From the NCBI GenBank assembly GCA_030765065.1, contig CM060989.1, forward strand, positions 55,690,001-55,754,000: a stretch of DNA of 64,000 bases, written 5' to 3'. This DNA is from Deroplatys truncata (Eukaryota > Arthropoda > Insecta > Mantodea > Mantidae). Positions 22,298 through 33,474 of this stretch are shown in pieces. Both the position numbers and the translations under genes were made by a program. Numbering within the stretch: position 1 is the stretch's first letter; every line of letters begins with the position of its first letter. A model generated the notes under the pieces. It did not search any database and had not been told where the DNA came from. It was given only the letters and a program-made list of their open reading frames with translations.

Positions 22298-23217
22298 ATT
22301 TTTTTTAAATTTATTTTTTAACCAAACAATCATGTTTATTCATTTGTATTTATTTTATAAAGGCATATTACCTTCGCTATTTAACAGTACTTTTCAAATG
22401 TAAATAAAACAAAGTGTTCAAATTACGCCACCGATAAAGTTATGGAAATTTGCTTTTGTTGGTTTCCGTCCACTCTTCTCTTAGTGCTCTTTTATACAAC
22501 ATACACCTCATTCGTAAATATTCTTCGTGTCTAATACATACTTAACCATAACTGTAGGCCTGAACAGCCTCTCAGCACCTATATAAGGAATCCCAAACCC
22601 AAATTCATCGTCCATTGACATAATGACCTCAGCAGGATCGTCCAATAAGTAAGTTACCCTATTTTATAAAAGAACATTACACATAATTGATCATGTTGAA
22701 TTAATTTTATTTATATTGTACTATCCTTCTGTTACTTTTCTACATAGTCAACATGTTTTTTCAAGCGTTTTTGGGAGCGTGAACACAAGTTTTTCCAAGC
22801 CAGTGTTGTGCCAGGTCGGGTCCTGTGCTCGCAACCAGCTGTTCACTTCTAATAGATCTTCGTCACGGTGTTAAAGTACTTACCTCCATAATGACCTTTG
22901 AGTCAGGGGAATATGTGAAAATCACTTGGGAAAAGATCTGGTGAATATGGAGGATGCGAGAAAACTTCCCAGTTGAATCTTCTGAGCTCCGCCTGGGTCA
23001 AGATTCAACTTGGAAGTTTTCTCGTATCCTCAGTATTCACCGGAGCTTGTCCCAAGTGATTTTCACATGTTCCTCCAACTCAAAGGGTAAGCACTTTTAA
23101 CACCGTGACGAAGTCAAATCAGTGAACAGTTGGTTGTGAGCACAGGACCCGAACTGATACAACACTGGCTTGGAAAAACTTGTGTAAAATGCTTGGAAAA
23201 ACATGTTGATTATGTAG

Positions 23218-24221
23218 TGAGGCAGTATTTTTAACACTTAAATGATTTCAGTCAAATTATATAATATGTAAATTCAATAACAGCCCGCCTTAAAGCAATA
23301 TGTGTATGTAACAATATATAAAAATTGTATATTACAGTCATTGTATATGTTTATATTATTGTATCCATATGTAATAATGTTATGTGACTATATTACGTAA
23401 TTTAATAATGCAGGAGCTGTGAGAATAATAAGTTAAAAGTTGCTAACAATGAGGTAACAATGAGATAACCTTGAGGCAATAATGAGTATGAAAGTTTAAA
23501 TGCCACAAGTCATTATTGGAGCAACAAATGTAAATTTTGAGACAGTTTAAAAACAACCAATCAACAACCAGAAAAAGCTTTAGTTAAATGAAGGTATTCT
23601 ATTGGATTAGGAAATCAGAAACTCAAAAAGAGAAAATTTTACAAATTTAGAGTTCAGTTGCCTGCAAACAGTGTTCCTAACAGGACGTGATACACGTCCT
23701 CAAGAAGTATAATACGTATTCGTGTGAGACGAAAATAGTTTACGTATTAAAAAGTGCAAGTAATTAATATAAAAGAATCTCACAGCTCTCTGTATCAGTG
23801 AAGTGTTATTTAAATCGTATCAAGTATGAATAAAAGGAGTGAAGTAAAATTATAATCTGTGTAAGCCTACATTCTCGTAGCATCACAATCCTGCTAAGAG
23901 AAACGTGTCTCTAACAATAATACTGACGCAGCCGAGGCAAACATAAATATTTATTACTTAAAGAAACAGTCAAACTACAAAGTTAATATTTTTTTAAAAA
24001 ATTGGGGCAAAAGCTACCGGGTACTATACGTGCGGTTGCAACTACTACAAGTTCGGCTCCCCAACAGTTGAAATACGATACAACTCCTTCAATACAACCT
24101 ACTTTAAATTGACGCCCAAAACGTGATGCAGATAACGTAACAAACCATCTTTCTCAAATTGGCGTCCATACGTGGGGCTACTAAAAAGGGGCAAACAACG
24201 TAAAGACAATAACCTTTCTCA
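23218..24221 (+). mobile_element. LTR-type element E1, 1,004 bp with GTAG duplication
   Basis: It begins TGAGGCAGTATT and ends CTTTCTCA, so TGAG and CTCA are inverted. GTAG flanks it at 23214-23217 and 24222-24225. The mariner sequence reads continuously across when it is removed ('atgtag|aaaagtaacag'). A TATA-like 'agtataatacg' lies near 23706. The start is shared with D1-D3, but the body is a separate family with its second copy at 24858. No gag or pol. It fits a solo LTR, or an LTR plus short leader. Confidence 0.75.
24000..24221 (+). other. PBS-like ladder at the 3' end of E1
   Basis: Three blocks spaced about 50 bases apart resemble a lysine-tRNA-type primer-binding site: 'gttcggctccccaacag' (24051), 'attgacgcccaaaacgtg' (24108) and 'ttggcgtccatacgtggggc' (24159-24178). 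The last follows 'ctttctca', the same string that ends the element at 24221. A fourth weaker match, 'attggggcaaaagc', is at 24001. The pattern looks like successive LTR-end plus leader units. Confidence 0.45.
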
Positions 24222-24857
24222 GTAGAAAAGTAACAGAAGGATTGTACAATATAAATAAAATTAATTCAAGGTGACCAATTGTGTGTAATGTTTTTTATAA
24301 AATAGGGAAACTTACTTATTGGACGCCCCTCGTAATTCTAAATCATTCATGAAGTAAGTCTCCTTGGTAAACTTTTGTGGTTCAATTTTATCATAGAGTT
24401 TGAGTATCAAAAGCACTCTGTCCCGAGTCATTTCTAGAGAAAGAGGCTCCTTGGAACTGTATAATCGTATTGTTGTAATCACCCTTTGATTTCCTGAGGA
24501 GGGTAATAAGTAAGGCTGATGCCTCATTTCGTATGCACACGAGGACGTTTAATGCCACTGCTGTAGCTTTGGTCAGTGTATTTCTATATATACATGAATT
24601 TCGCACCAATGTATTCCTTACTCCGTGTACTAAATTAGCCAATTTTTCCCACGATGAGCTAAATTCGCAAATACACTTACCATTAACTCGATTTCCCAGT
24701 CGAGGTGTTGAACATTCACCTCAAAAATCCCTTAAGGTCTACCACAACAACAAACAGAATATTTTAAAGCATTGACTTTTGAGTGTCTCAATTTTGGTGT
24801 GTTCTCGGATCTGCCTAGCGACAATTCTGAAATGTGGTTACATCATGTGGTGGATTT

Positions 24858-25809
24858 TGAGGCAGTATTTTTAACACATAAATAATTTCAGTCTAATTGT
24901 ATAATATGTAAATTCAATAACAGCCCGCATTGAAGCAATATGTATGTAATAATTTGTAAAATGTATGTAACAGTCATTGCATATGCTTATATTATTGTAA
25001 ATATGTTCAATAATATTATGTGAATGCAGTACGTAATTTAATAATGTAGTAGCTGTGAGAATAATAAGTTAAAAGTTGCTAACAATGAGGTAACCTTGAG
25101 GCAATAATGAATTTGAGAGTTTAAATGCTACTAGTTATTATCAGAGCAGCAATAATGTAAATTTTGAGACAATTTAAAACTAGCCAATCAACAGCCAGAA
25201 AAAGCTTTAGTTAAATGCAGGTATTCTATTAGAGTAGGATTAGCCAATTAGAGACTTGAAATACAAAGATTTACAAGTTTAGACGGTTGAAATCTATTCA
25301 TTTGCCTGCAGACAGTGATAATAACCGGATGCAAGATGCGTCCTTTAGAGAAATATAATACGTATTCGTGTGAGACGAAAAATAGTATACTTGTTAAAAA
25401 GTGCAGTATTAAATAAAAGAATCTCACAGCTCTCTATATCAGTGAAGTGCTATTTAATTTGTGTCAAGGACTAATAAAAATGAGTGAATTAAAACTTAAA
25501 ATCTGCGTAAGCCTACATTCTTGTCACATCACGCCTTGCCAAGATATTCATGTCTCTAAAATAATACTGACGCAGCAGGGGCAAACATAAATATTAAATA
25601 TTTAAAGAAACAGTTTAATTACAAAGTTAATACTTTTTTAAAACTTGGGGCAAAGGCAATCTAAAAATACATTTGGGGCGAAGGCTACCGGAAACTGTTT
25701 ACTATACGTGCGGTTGCAACTACTACAAGTTCGGCTCCCCAACTGTTGAAATATAATACAACTCCTACTTCAAATCGGCCTTTCCATACGTTAAACAATA
25801 ACTTCTTCA
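24858..25809 (+). mobile_element. LTR-type element E2
   Basis: Begins TGAGGCAGTATTTT and is collinear with E1 for about 950 bases ('aacagcccgc', 'gagctgtgagaataataagtt'-like, 'gaaaaagctttagttaaatg', 'cgtattcgtgtgagacgaaa', 'actactacaagttcggctcc'). It ends near 'aataacttcttca'. Flanks 'attt' and 'cattt' suggest a target duplication but are not exact. PBS-like blocks recur at 25730 and 25787. E1 and E2 are in direct orientation, but the 24333-24857 interval is retrocopy and flanking DNA, not a retrotransposon interior. Confidence 0.7.
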
Positions 25810-26454
25810 CATTTACTCAACAGACTCTGGCATATAGGGTCCAGTCAAACGAAGGGTTTGTTTCAAACTCTCCACACGATGCAACATTTAAAATATCGCG
25901 AGGAGCCTGAGATGCAGAATTCAAGATCTTCAGGCAAGCATGTGTTAACCCGGCGGCGACCGGGCTATTCGAATACGCCCAAACACCCCAAGTTATTCAC
26001 GCCTGCTAAACCTCGTCATATCCACATGGAACGCTTCCGGAGGCTTCCAGGAATAAAGATTGCTCCACCCACATTACTCACTGTGTAAAAAATCAAAAAA
26101 TTACCTCAACTCTACAATACTAAGTACCACTCGAAGCAATACTACATTTTCTGTGCCATTAAATATCTGTAGTCAAAGCATAAGTTGCTGATGCTCTGAA
26201 ATACAGCTTGAACATTTAGGTCGCAGAGGACCAAACTGAAGAAAGAAAAAACTTCTAAAAAGAAAATGAATGTGTGTATCTCGAAAACCACCCAGGTGGA
26301 TTAGACAGCTGTTTCACCATTTGAAAATCGCTGTTATTCCGGACGCTCAAAGTCTAAAATTATTTCTTAAGGTTTTAAAACTGGGAGGTTCATATTCCTG
26401 ACATCCGATTTTAATTCCGTTTTGTTGAATAGAATAGCGGAATATAACGTGTTA
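25810..26454. other. Unassigned DNA
   Basis: It includes a GC-richer part (about 25930-26080) with a 76-codon frame lacking any recognisable domain. No repeats are noted. Confidence 0.3.
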
Positions 26455-26600
26455 CGTGCGACTCGAATTCGGGAAGTTGCGGGTTCGATTCCCGGCGACT
26501 GCACACTGACCATGGCTCGTCAGACGAATGCAGGAGTAGTTTTCTTCAGCTTCCGAATTTCCTGTCCCGTTTCATTACATTCATCAATTTATTCAACCTT
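26455..26600 (+). mobile_element. tRNA-derived SINE-like head (SINE-4)
   Basis: It has a clear B box 'gggttcgattcccggcgac' at 26481-26499 preceded by degenerate tRNA-like sequence, followed by 'tgcacactgaccatgg' and an unrelated body. The A box is not clear. The body does not match SINE-1, -2 or -3. The following 26601-26867 is GC-rich and unassigned. Confidence 0.4.
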
Positions 26601-26867
26601 CAGCGTTAGGTGAATGATGTCGGCAATGGTGTTTCGGTGCGGCGTGACAGGGCAAAAGGATGCTCTCTGTGGAACTTTCTTTGTCCCTCGGCTTTTAGCT
26701 GGTTGCCGGGGTATACGAACCGCATCTCGGAGCAGGGCGTTGGACCCTCGTGAGAGGCCTGTCCGACTGTCGGAAACGTCTCAATCTGGGAACTGTAGGG
26801 ACCCTGTCATTGCTGCATCGTCACTCCTAGTTCCGCCCGGTGTCTCCTATCACTCCTTCCTCATTTC

Positions 26868-27130
26868 CGGGGTGGGGGATTTTCCTGAAAACCTTCGTGT
26901 CGCATCTCTGGAAGATACTGAACCTAAATACCAAGTTTGGTGTTTATCCGACTGTTCGTTTCTGAGTTATGCTGTTCACAGACAGACACACACACGGACA
27001 TGTTTCCAAAAATGCTTTTTTTTTTGGATTCAGGGGGTCTCAAAACATGTATTTCCGGTGAAATCTCGGTATCGAATTTTTGGGTGGAATGCAATACTTC
27101 CCCTACTTACTATACGTAGTAGAGAAAGTA
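26868..27130 (+). mobile_element. HINE-A R-third
   Basis: It starts at 'ggggtgggggattttcctga' and runs through '(ca)n'-like 'gacacacacacgg' to the R end 'ctatacgtagtagagaaagt' and an A-run. It is very similar to intact copies, so recent, but lacks the L two thirds. A 202-codon frame (26614-27222) runs from unrelated GC-rich DNA into this element and is not a gene. Confidence 0.85.
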
Positions 27131-27749
27131 AAAAGGGATTCCCATCAACATCACTGAATTGTAAGCAAACTTCTCTCCCATTTACAGACTCAGGACTGAC
27201 ACTAACTAGATTACGCTGGTGATCGGTTAAAAATGTTTGTAATTAAACCCAATTAAAGATGTAGGTATTGTCCTTTGATAAACATTCGCTCACACTGGCC
27301 AATAAGCAATACCCTTTAAAATCTAGACTAATATTTCTTTGTTGGAAAGTCATTTGTTTCTCTAGAAATTTTTCCTTATTAATAGCTCTTCTTCTTTTCC
27401 AATAACTTCTGAAGGCTATATACGTTTCCGATTGGGTATTTTTAAGTATATCGCGAAATTATAAATATTTGGGTGACTTGTGATAAGTTCAGTTTCCGTG
27501 AAATGGTTCACAACCACTCGTGGTTCTTCTGGTTGTAAAAGAGAATTCAGCATTGACATGTCTCAAAAACAGGTTAAGGGAAGGACCATTGCTGATTGTT
27601 TGCTATGACGGAACATAGCGCTACATAATGTGGTTTCATAAAATATGTTTACTTGTCTCGTTTACAGTAGGTACACCCCTTGAAGGACGGAACTTGTCAG
27701 CTTTCTAAACGCTCCTTCTAAATAGATAATAATCAACGACATACCCTGG
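27131..27749. other. Unassigned DNA
   Basis: AT-rich and without recognisable features. Confidence 0.3.
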
Positions 27750-28830
27750 ATGGGACGCAATTTACCTGCGCCCTTCCGAGATATCTGTTAATAATCGTTT
27801 CAATTATTCAATGCTTTGTAATTTTTACTTTCTCTACTACGTATAGTAAGTAGGGGAAGTATTGTATTCCACCCAAAAATTCGATACCGAGATTTCACCG
27901 GAAATACATGTTTTGAGACCCCCTGAATAAAAAAAAAAGCATTTTAGAAACATGTCCATGTGCGTGTCTGTGTATATGTGAACAGCATAACTCAGAAACG
28001 AACAGTCAAATAAGCACCAAACTTGGTATTTAGGTTCAGTATCTTCCAAAGATGCGACACGAAGGTTTTCAGGAAAATCCCCCACCCCAGATTATCCTTT
28101 ACATGGAACATTTTTCGAAAATTTTCATTTTCTCAAAAACGGCTCTAACGATTTTGATTAAAATATCATATGTTTAAGATATTTTCATGACAAATGAAAT
28201 GTATATCTCGAATTTTCTGGGAATGTCTCCAAAAGTATTCCTCATTGTGAACGACTTTTGCATAACTGATAAACCATAAGAGATAAGACAAAATTTTACT
28301 ACACAAAAAATGTAGATCGCGTTAAAATACACAATTTATGTCGTATACATTTTTGTCGTTGAGTGAACCATTTTCGAGATATTGCTTGTTATTCCCTTAA
28401 ATTTTCCAATACTTGTACTTTTCTCAAATGGAAATTCGTTATTCATTTTTCTTTTTTTGTCCTGGTAATGAAAAGAGAATGAAATACTCCACATAGCAAC
28501 CAGCTCTTAAAATATTTAACTATAGCTTAAAGCCTACCATATTCCCCTTGCATCTACAAGAAAATTAGCAATAAGATTAACATCTCGATATTTCGATTAA
28601 CATGAAGCATATGGAGAATAAGCGTTTGTAAAAATAGTTTGTACAAGAGTAGAGAAAGTCATGTGAGTGTAACACATCAGATTTTTAAAGTTCTGGTGCG
28701 ATGTCATGCCAAGAGCTTGGAATTTTAAAGCCATACCAAGTCGCTTTTAAATAACTATCGATTCGGTTTCCTTTATTCGTCTTGTGCCTACAGTAAAATG
28801 TGTAATGAAACCAAGTCGTGTGAATGCAGC
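27750..28830 (-). mobile_element. HINE-B remnant hosting a HINE-A
   Basis: The left part 'cgagatatctgttaataatcg..tcaatgctttgtaattttt' and the right part 'taaagttctggtgcgatgtcatgcc...atcgattcggtttccttt' are the two sides of the HINE-B T-run site. They are separated by the HINE-A at 27827-28681. This is the same insertion point as at 10778/11634. Confidence 0.65.
27827..28681 (-). mobile_element. HINE-A copy nested in HINE-B
   Basis: Complete at 855 bases: R end 'actttctctactacgtatag', short GT tract 'gtgcgtgtctgtgtatatgtg', L end 'gtgtaacacatcaga', T-runs on both sides. Confidence 0.9.
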
Positions 28831-29937
28831 ACGCACTTTTTTCATTGCGTTTGTTCAGAGCCAGCCGGGCAATATGCAAATGTTGGTATTCCTAATCTTG
28901 TGTGATCACGTAAGACAGTTGCGGACGGACATTATGGGCCCGCCTTCAAGGAGTGGACACTGCAGGCAATAAGAACGTTAGGTTGTCCATCATCAATGCC
29001 ACCGCACCCCACAGACCGCGAGAGTGAGACACTCCTGCGACTGACGTCATACTGTACCTCAATTTGTGTGTACCAGACACAGGCAAGACCTTGTGTGTTT
29101 CATTATTTGACAAACACTTAACTTTGAAAGCCAAGGAGGCCTTAAAATGGGGTATGCGACTGCTCTGTTTTTAATCACCCACCTAACATATATCTATACA
29201 TATTAACAGGTTGTCTATTGCATTTAAGGTTTAAAATTCCAGTATTTCCAACACAAGCTTTGACATATTGCAGTAAAAATGTAGCAATACTCAAACGCGT
29301 GTTGTGGTTAGTGCTTCCGCAGCCATAATATGGAACTGTGTTTATTACTAGCTGCCACACCCACCTAGTGTTGCACGGATGGTTTTTTAAATCTCGAATC
29401 TCTGTACTCTTTATGATCTAGAACATTTTTATGCCGAAGTCTCATCCTTACAACAGTAATTTCATAAAGTCCCCATTCCACGCTATTCAATTCGTAATAA
29501 TGAACCAAAAATTCAATGATATTCACAGAAATGGGAGTGAAATATCGCCAGTTTTGTTTTTATAATCTTAACCTCCCCCGAAACGATCTTCAAAATTATG
29601 AAAATGTTGTAAAGCGTGTGAAAAAAATGTACGTATGAAAGATTAAGTAAACGTTTCCGTCATTTGTAATAGATAACGATTCAAATTAGATGAATTAATA
29701 AACGAAGCTATCACGCAAAACAATAACACTCACAAATATTTTTTGATTAATAAGATTTTCCAAGAAAATCCAATCTCAAATAAATCAATGTTATATTCTA
29801 TGGATATTTCATTCAATTTTTCCAGTATGTAAAAAAAAATTCAAGTATATTTCAGTATATCGAGTAGCAGAGACACCATGGCTTATTATTATTTTATAAC
29901 TTACCTTATGTAAACAGGTGCTTTTTTCGCAAATATA
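28831..29937. other. Unassigned DNA
   Basis: The first 300 bases are GC-richer (about 28850-29080), the remainder AT-rich. There is no recognisable domain, RNA gene or repeat shared within the window. Confidence 0.3.
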
Positions 29938-31195
29938 CGAAGGCGGATTGATAAGTCCATGACTTTGACGAGAGATAGCATTCTAATCACAGGTTTCTTG
30001 TTTGCACCCAAGTGTTACATCTATTCTGGGTATAATCGCAGAAATTCATCGTCATTTGTTTCTTAGAACATTGTTTAGAGCGTCTGAAATATGCAGATGT
30101 GTGTTGCTTCGTAGAAAATGAGGAAAAGTGAATTTCGTGTTCTGATAAAACACTACTTTTTCCGTGGTAAGACGGTGAAGGAAATGGAAGAAAAGCTGAA
30201 CAAGTATTATGGGGACTCTGCTCCAACACATGCCATGGTTCACAGAATTTCGATGTGGCCGTTCGAGCATAAGAGATGCCGTGCGCACAGGACGGCCGGT
30301 TGAGATCACAACAGAAGAAATGATGAACAAAGTTCACGATATTGTGTTGGAAGAGTTCCGAGTGAAAATCCGTGAGATAGCCAAAATCATAAACTTCTCG
30401 AGTGAACGGGTGTATAACATTCTGCGCGAATTTTTGGGTATGAGAAAGCTGTCAGCAAGATGGATGCCGTGTCTGCTCACAGTTGAGAACAAGCGGAATC
30501 GTGTGACCATTTCACAGGGAAGTCTGAACATGTTCCAGCGCAACCCAAATGAGTTTTTACGGCGATATATCACGGTTGATGAAACTTGGATCCATTACTA
30601 TCAACCTGAAACCAAACAACAATCGAAACAGTGGATTTCCTTTGGCAAACCTGCTCCAAAGAAAGCAGGAAAAATCATGGCAGCTGTCTTTTGGGAATCA
30701 CAAGGGGTGATGGACATCCACTACCTGGAAAAAGCAAAATAATCACAGGTTCACATTGTGCCGCAATGCTGGATCAGTTTCACAAGGAATTGTTAAAGAA
30801 ACGATCCCGTTTGGTGAAGAAAAATGTTCTCTTTCACCACAATGATGCACCCGCACACAAGTCAGCCATTGCCATCGCAAAATTTGTGGAATTGGGCTAC
30901 GAACTGCTACCTCACCCACCATATTCTCCAGATTTGGCTCCGAGCGACTTCTTCCTCTTCGCAAACCTGAAAAATTGGCTCGCTGGGAAGAAATTCACGT
31001 CCAGTGAACACATCATGGCAGAAACAACCTCATATTTTGCAGACTTCGAAAAATCATATTTTTGGAAGGGTTAAAAAAATTGAAGGAACGTTAGGCGTGT
31101 ATTGAATTGAAAGCAGACTATGTTGAGGAATAAAATTTATTTTTTGGATAAAGATGTTATTTTCTTTAAAAGTCGCCGACATCAATTCGTCCTCG
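29938..31195 (+). mobile_element. Mariner-like element, family Mar2, copy 1
   Basis: The left terminus is 'cgaaggcggattgataagtc'; the inverse of the right terminus is 'cgaggacgaattgatgtcgg', and TA flanks both sides. Length 1,258 bases. The same family occurs at 53445 (-) and 58679 (+). It holds one transposase with frameshifts. Confidence 0.85.
30118..31133 (+). pseudogene. Mar2 transposase, frameshifted
   Basis: The ATG at 30118 starts 'MRKSEFRVLIKHYFFRGKTV', the first helix-turn-helix. A frame change near 30250 leads into 'GRPVEITTEEMMNKVHDIVL' and the first catalytic segment 'VDETWIHYYQPETKQQSKQW' (about 30578). A second frame change near 30740 leads to 'VKKNVLFHHNDAPAHKS' and 'PPYSPDLAPSDFFLFANLKN'. 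The second catalytic Asp is Asn here (HHND instead of the HQDN of its relatives). Three frames and a lost catalytic residue mean it is inactive. Length and motif order otherwise match a mariner transposase of about 340 residues. Confidence 0.9.
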
Positions 31196-31197
31196 TA

Positions 31198-31982
31198 CGT
31201 TAAATGTTTTCAGACACCAAACTATTAAGTGAAATTTAGTTCAATTATACGTTTTTCGGTTATAAGGTTTCTCATTAATACGTCATATTTTTGTGGTCCG
31301 CATCTGCAAAATATATTCTTTTGCTTATTCATTTATATGTTATGTTTAAGATATATTATACACGGTGTTGTATACTGTATCCTTGCTATCGCAGCACAAA
31401 ACAGTAGGCATGTTGGGTGAGGCATCAATATTTTCGAGACGCGTTTAATTACTACGCACGTGTTGTCATACCGTCGGAAGTTGCAACAGATGAAGTAGGC
31501 GTAAATAATGAAAATGTGTCCAGTATGCATGAAGAGCAATTCCAAGCTCTATAAATTACGCAACGATTTCCCTAAAAGATGACAGCACTTTTCTTTTCTG
31601 TGGTGAGAATATATAACTGAATAGTGTAAGACTATGGAAAAAATCAAAGCAGCATAGAAAAATTGAAGATTTTTTTTTTAAATAAGGAATAACAATACTG
31701 ACATGTATATATCTATTGATAATTCGCTATAAATTTTGCAAAATTTGAGAACTCAAGAGAGTTAATGCTACAGATTTGTAAGACCTGGTTAAAAAAGGAT
31801 TTTTCATAATTTTCTTTTAATGGAACATATGTTTTAATTAATTTATAAACTATCTCATTATTCTTAAACTTATCTTTTCTGCTTGTATAGCATTTATACT
31901 AATGTATAAATTAACTCATAACATTTTGTGCACTAATTTTAATAAATTAAATAAATCTTAGTTTTAAGCAAAATACTTTTTA
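31198..31982. other. Unassigned AT-rich DNA
   Basis: No recognisable feature. Short frames on both strands lack domains. Confidence 0.3.
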
Positions 31983-32831
31983 ACTTTCTCTACTACGTAT
32001 AGTAAGTGGGGGAAGTATTGTATTCCACCCAAAAATTCGATACCAAGATTTCACCGGAAATACATGTTTTGAGACCCCCTGAATCCAAAAAAAAAAGCAT
32101 TTTTGGAAACATGTCCGTGTGTGTGTGTGTGTCTGTGAACATCATAACTCATAAACGAACAGTCGAATAAACACCAAACTTGGTATTTAGGTTCAGTATC
32201 TTCCAGAGATGCGACACGAAGGATTTCAAGAAAATCCCCCCACCCCAGACTACCCTTTACATAGAACATTTTTCGAAATTTTTAATTTTCTCAAAAATGA
32301 CTAACGATTTTGATTAAAATATCATATGTTTAAGATATTTTCTTGGCAAATGAAATGTATATCTTGAATTTTCTGGGAATGTCTCCAAAAGTATTCTCCA
32401 TTGTGAACGACTTTTGCATAACTGGTAAACCATAAGAGATAGACAAAATTTTACTACACAAAAAATGTAGATCGCGTTAAACTACACAATTTATGTCATA
32501 TACATTTTTGTTGTTGTTGTTGAGTGAACCATTTTCGAGATATTGCATGTTATTCCCTTAAATTTTCCAATACCTATACTTTTTCTCAAATTCGTTATTC
32601 ATTTTTTTTTGTCCTGGTAATGCAAAGAGAATGGAATACTCCAGATAGCAACCAGCTCTTAAAATATTTGACTAAAGCTTAAAGCCTAGCAATTCCCCTT
32701 GCATCTACAAGAAAATTAGCAATAACATTAACATCTCGATATCTCGATTAACATGAAGCATATGGAGAATGAGTGTTTGTAAAAATAGTTTGTACAAGAG
32801 TAGCGAAAGTCACGTGAGTGTAACACATCAG
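31983..32831 (-). mobile_element. HINE-A copy
   Basis: R end 'actttctctactacgtatag', short GT tract at 32117-32135, L end 'gtgtaacacatcaga' at the right, T-runs on both sides. About 849 bases, essentially complete. Confidence 0.9.
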
Positions 32832-33180
32832 ATTTTTTTGTAATTAATATGTAATTTTTAATATAATTTTGTCGTTTTATAGGATATGCTTAACTTTTTA
32901 AGGTCATAAAAATCCGCACCTTGGTAATAAGTCATTTGGACTTGCTACTTCATTTGTTTCTGTAGTTTTTTTCCGCCACCAGTACAGCAGAATCGCTCCA
33001 GAGGACGAGAAAATACCAGAGAGGGGGAGGACTGGGGTCAATTTGTATAAAAGCTCTAGCGTGAACATAGGCGACTTTTAACTGTATTCTTAATATAGGT
33101 CACTAAAGGTTCCCAGGTCTCCATGAGCCTGTGGAGAAACCCCCAAAGAACAAGATAATGCGACATTCTCAGGATGTTCG
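32832..33180. other. Unassigned DNA
   Basis: No recognisable feature. Confidence 0.3.
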
Positions 33181-33217
<37 letters not shown>

Positions 33218-33238
33218 ATACACACACACGCACACACC
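33181..33238. repeat. (CA)n microsatellite with interruptions
   Basis: About 28 dinucleotides, mostly CA with TA and CG interruptions. It is not inside a recognisable HINE. Confidence 0.95.
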
Positions 33239-33474
33239 CAAGACTAAGTAAACGAAGGTACAACGACCAACTAAAGCATTTAAAATAAATTACACTATGT
33301 GTTTTCTATATTATCATCACTACAAGCGTGAATTTGTCACAAGCAGAGAAAGTAGGTATGTGTTCACATCAACTTTTAATGAATGTTATTATACATAAGG
33401 TAGTATGTGTACTTCTAATGAGCAGAGAAAGTTGTATGACTACCGTATCAATCTCTCGCCTGATGTAGCTTTTA

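Larger units (their letters stand above)
22637..24332. mobile_element. Palindromic mariner derivative, interrupted by an LTR element
   Basis: The right terminus, read inward on the minus strand, is 'cgaggggcgtccaataagta' beside a TA; the left terminus shares 'cgtccaataagtaagtt'. The two arms (22637-22975 and, inverted, 22985-23217 plus 24222-24332) both carry the same end of a mariner: terminal repeat, then the transposase C-terminus (left arm on minus 'YSPDLFPSDFH'; right arm on plus 'YSPELVPSDFHMF', ending '..KHVDYV'). Only a spacer of about 10-20 bases separates the arms near 22980. There is no N-terminal transposase sequence. Confidence 0.75.
22298..24700 (-). pseudogene. NDUFAB1: Processed NDUFAB1 (mitochondrial acyl carrier protein) copy, split by transposons
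   Basis: NDUFAB1 is the mitochondrial acyl carrier protein, which carries acyl chains on a phosphopantetheine arm and is also a subunit of respiratory complex I. On the minus strand a presequence-like stretch starts near 24683 and, after a frameshift, reads 'TTIRLYSSKEPLSLEMTRDR' and 'VLLILKLYDKIEPQ...YFMNDLE' (24333-24475). After the transposon block it resumes at 22636-22508 with 'AEVIMSMDDEFGFGIP', 'GAERLFRP' and a C-terminus 'KNIYE' plus stop. The missing piece is exactly the region holding the carrier serine (DSL motif). No introns are visible. A 3' UTR with AATAAA-type signals (22322-22362) runs into an A-rich tail at 22299-22320, so it is a retrocopy and cannot encode a working protein. 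Confidence 0.85.

Noticed and set aside
22508..24683. A functional NDUFAB1 gene with a transposon-containing intron
   Set aside because: The block lies within the coding sequence, the codons around the carrier serine are missing, no splice signals fit the borders, there is a frameshift in the N-terminal part, and an A-rich tail follows the 3' UTR.
23218..25809. A complete LTR retrotransposon with E1 and E2 as its two LTRs
   Set aside because: E1 has its own GTAG duplication inside the mariner, and the DNA between E1 and E2 is mariner end plus NDUFAB1 retrocopy, not gag-pol. E2 is a separate insertion.
26614..27222. 202-codon open frame, among the longest in the window
   Set aside because: The first part is unrecognised GC-rich DNA and the second part is a HINE-A R end translated. 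A fusion of unrelated pieces with no domain.
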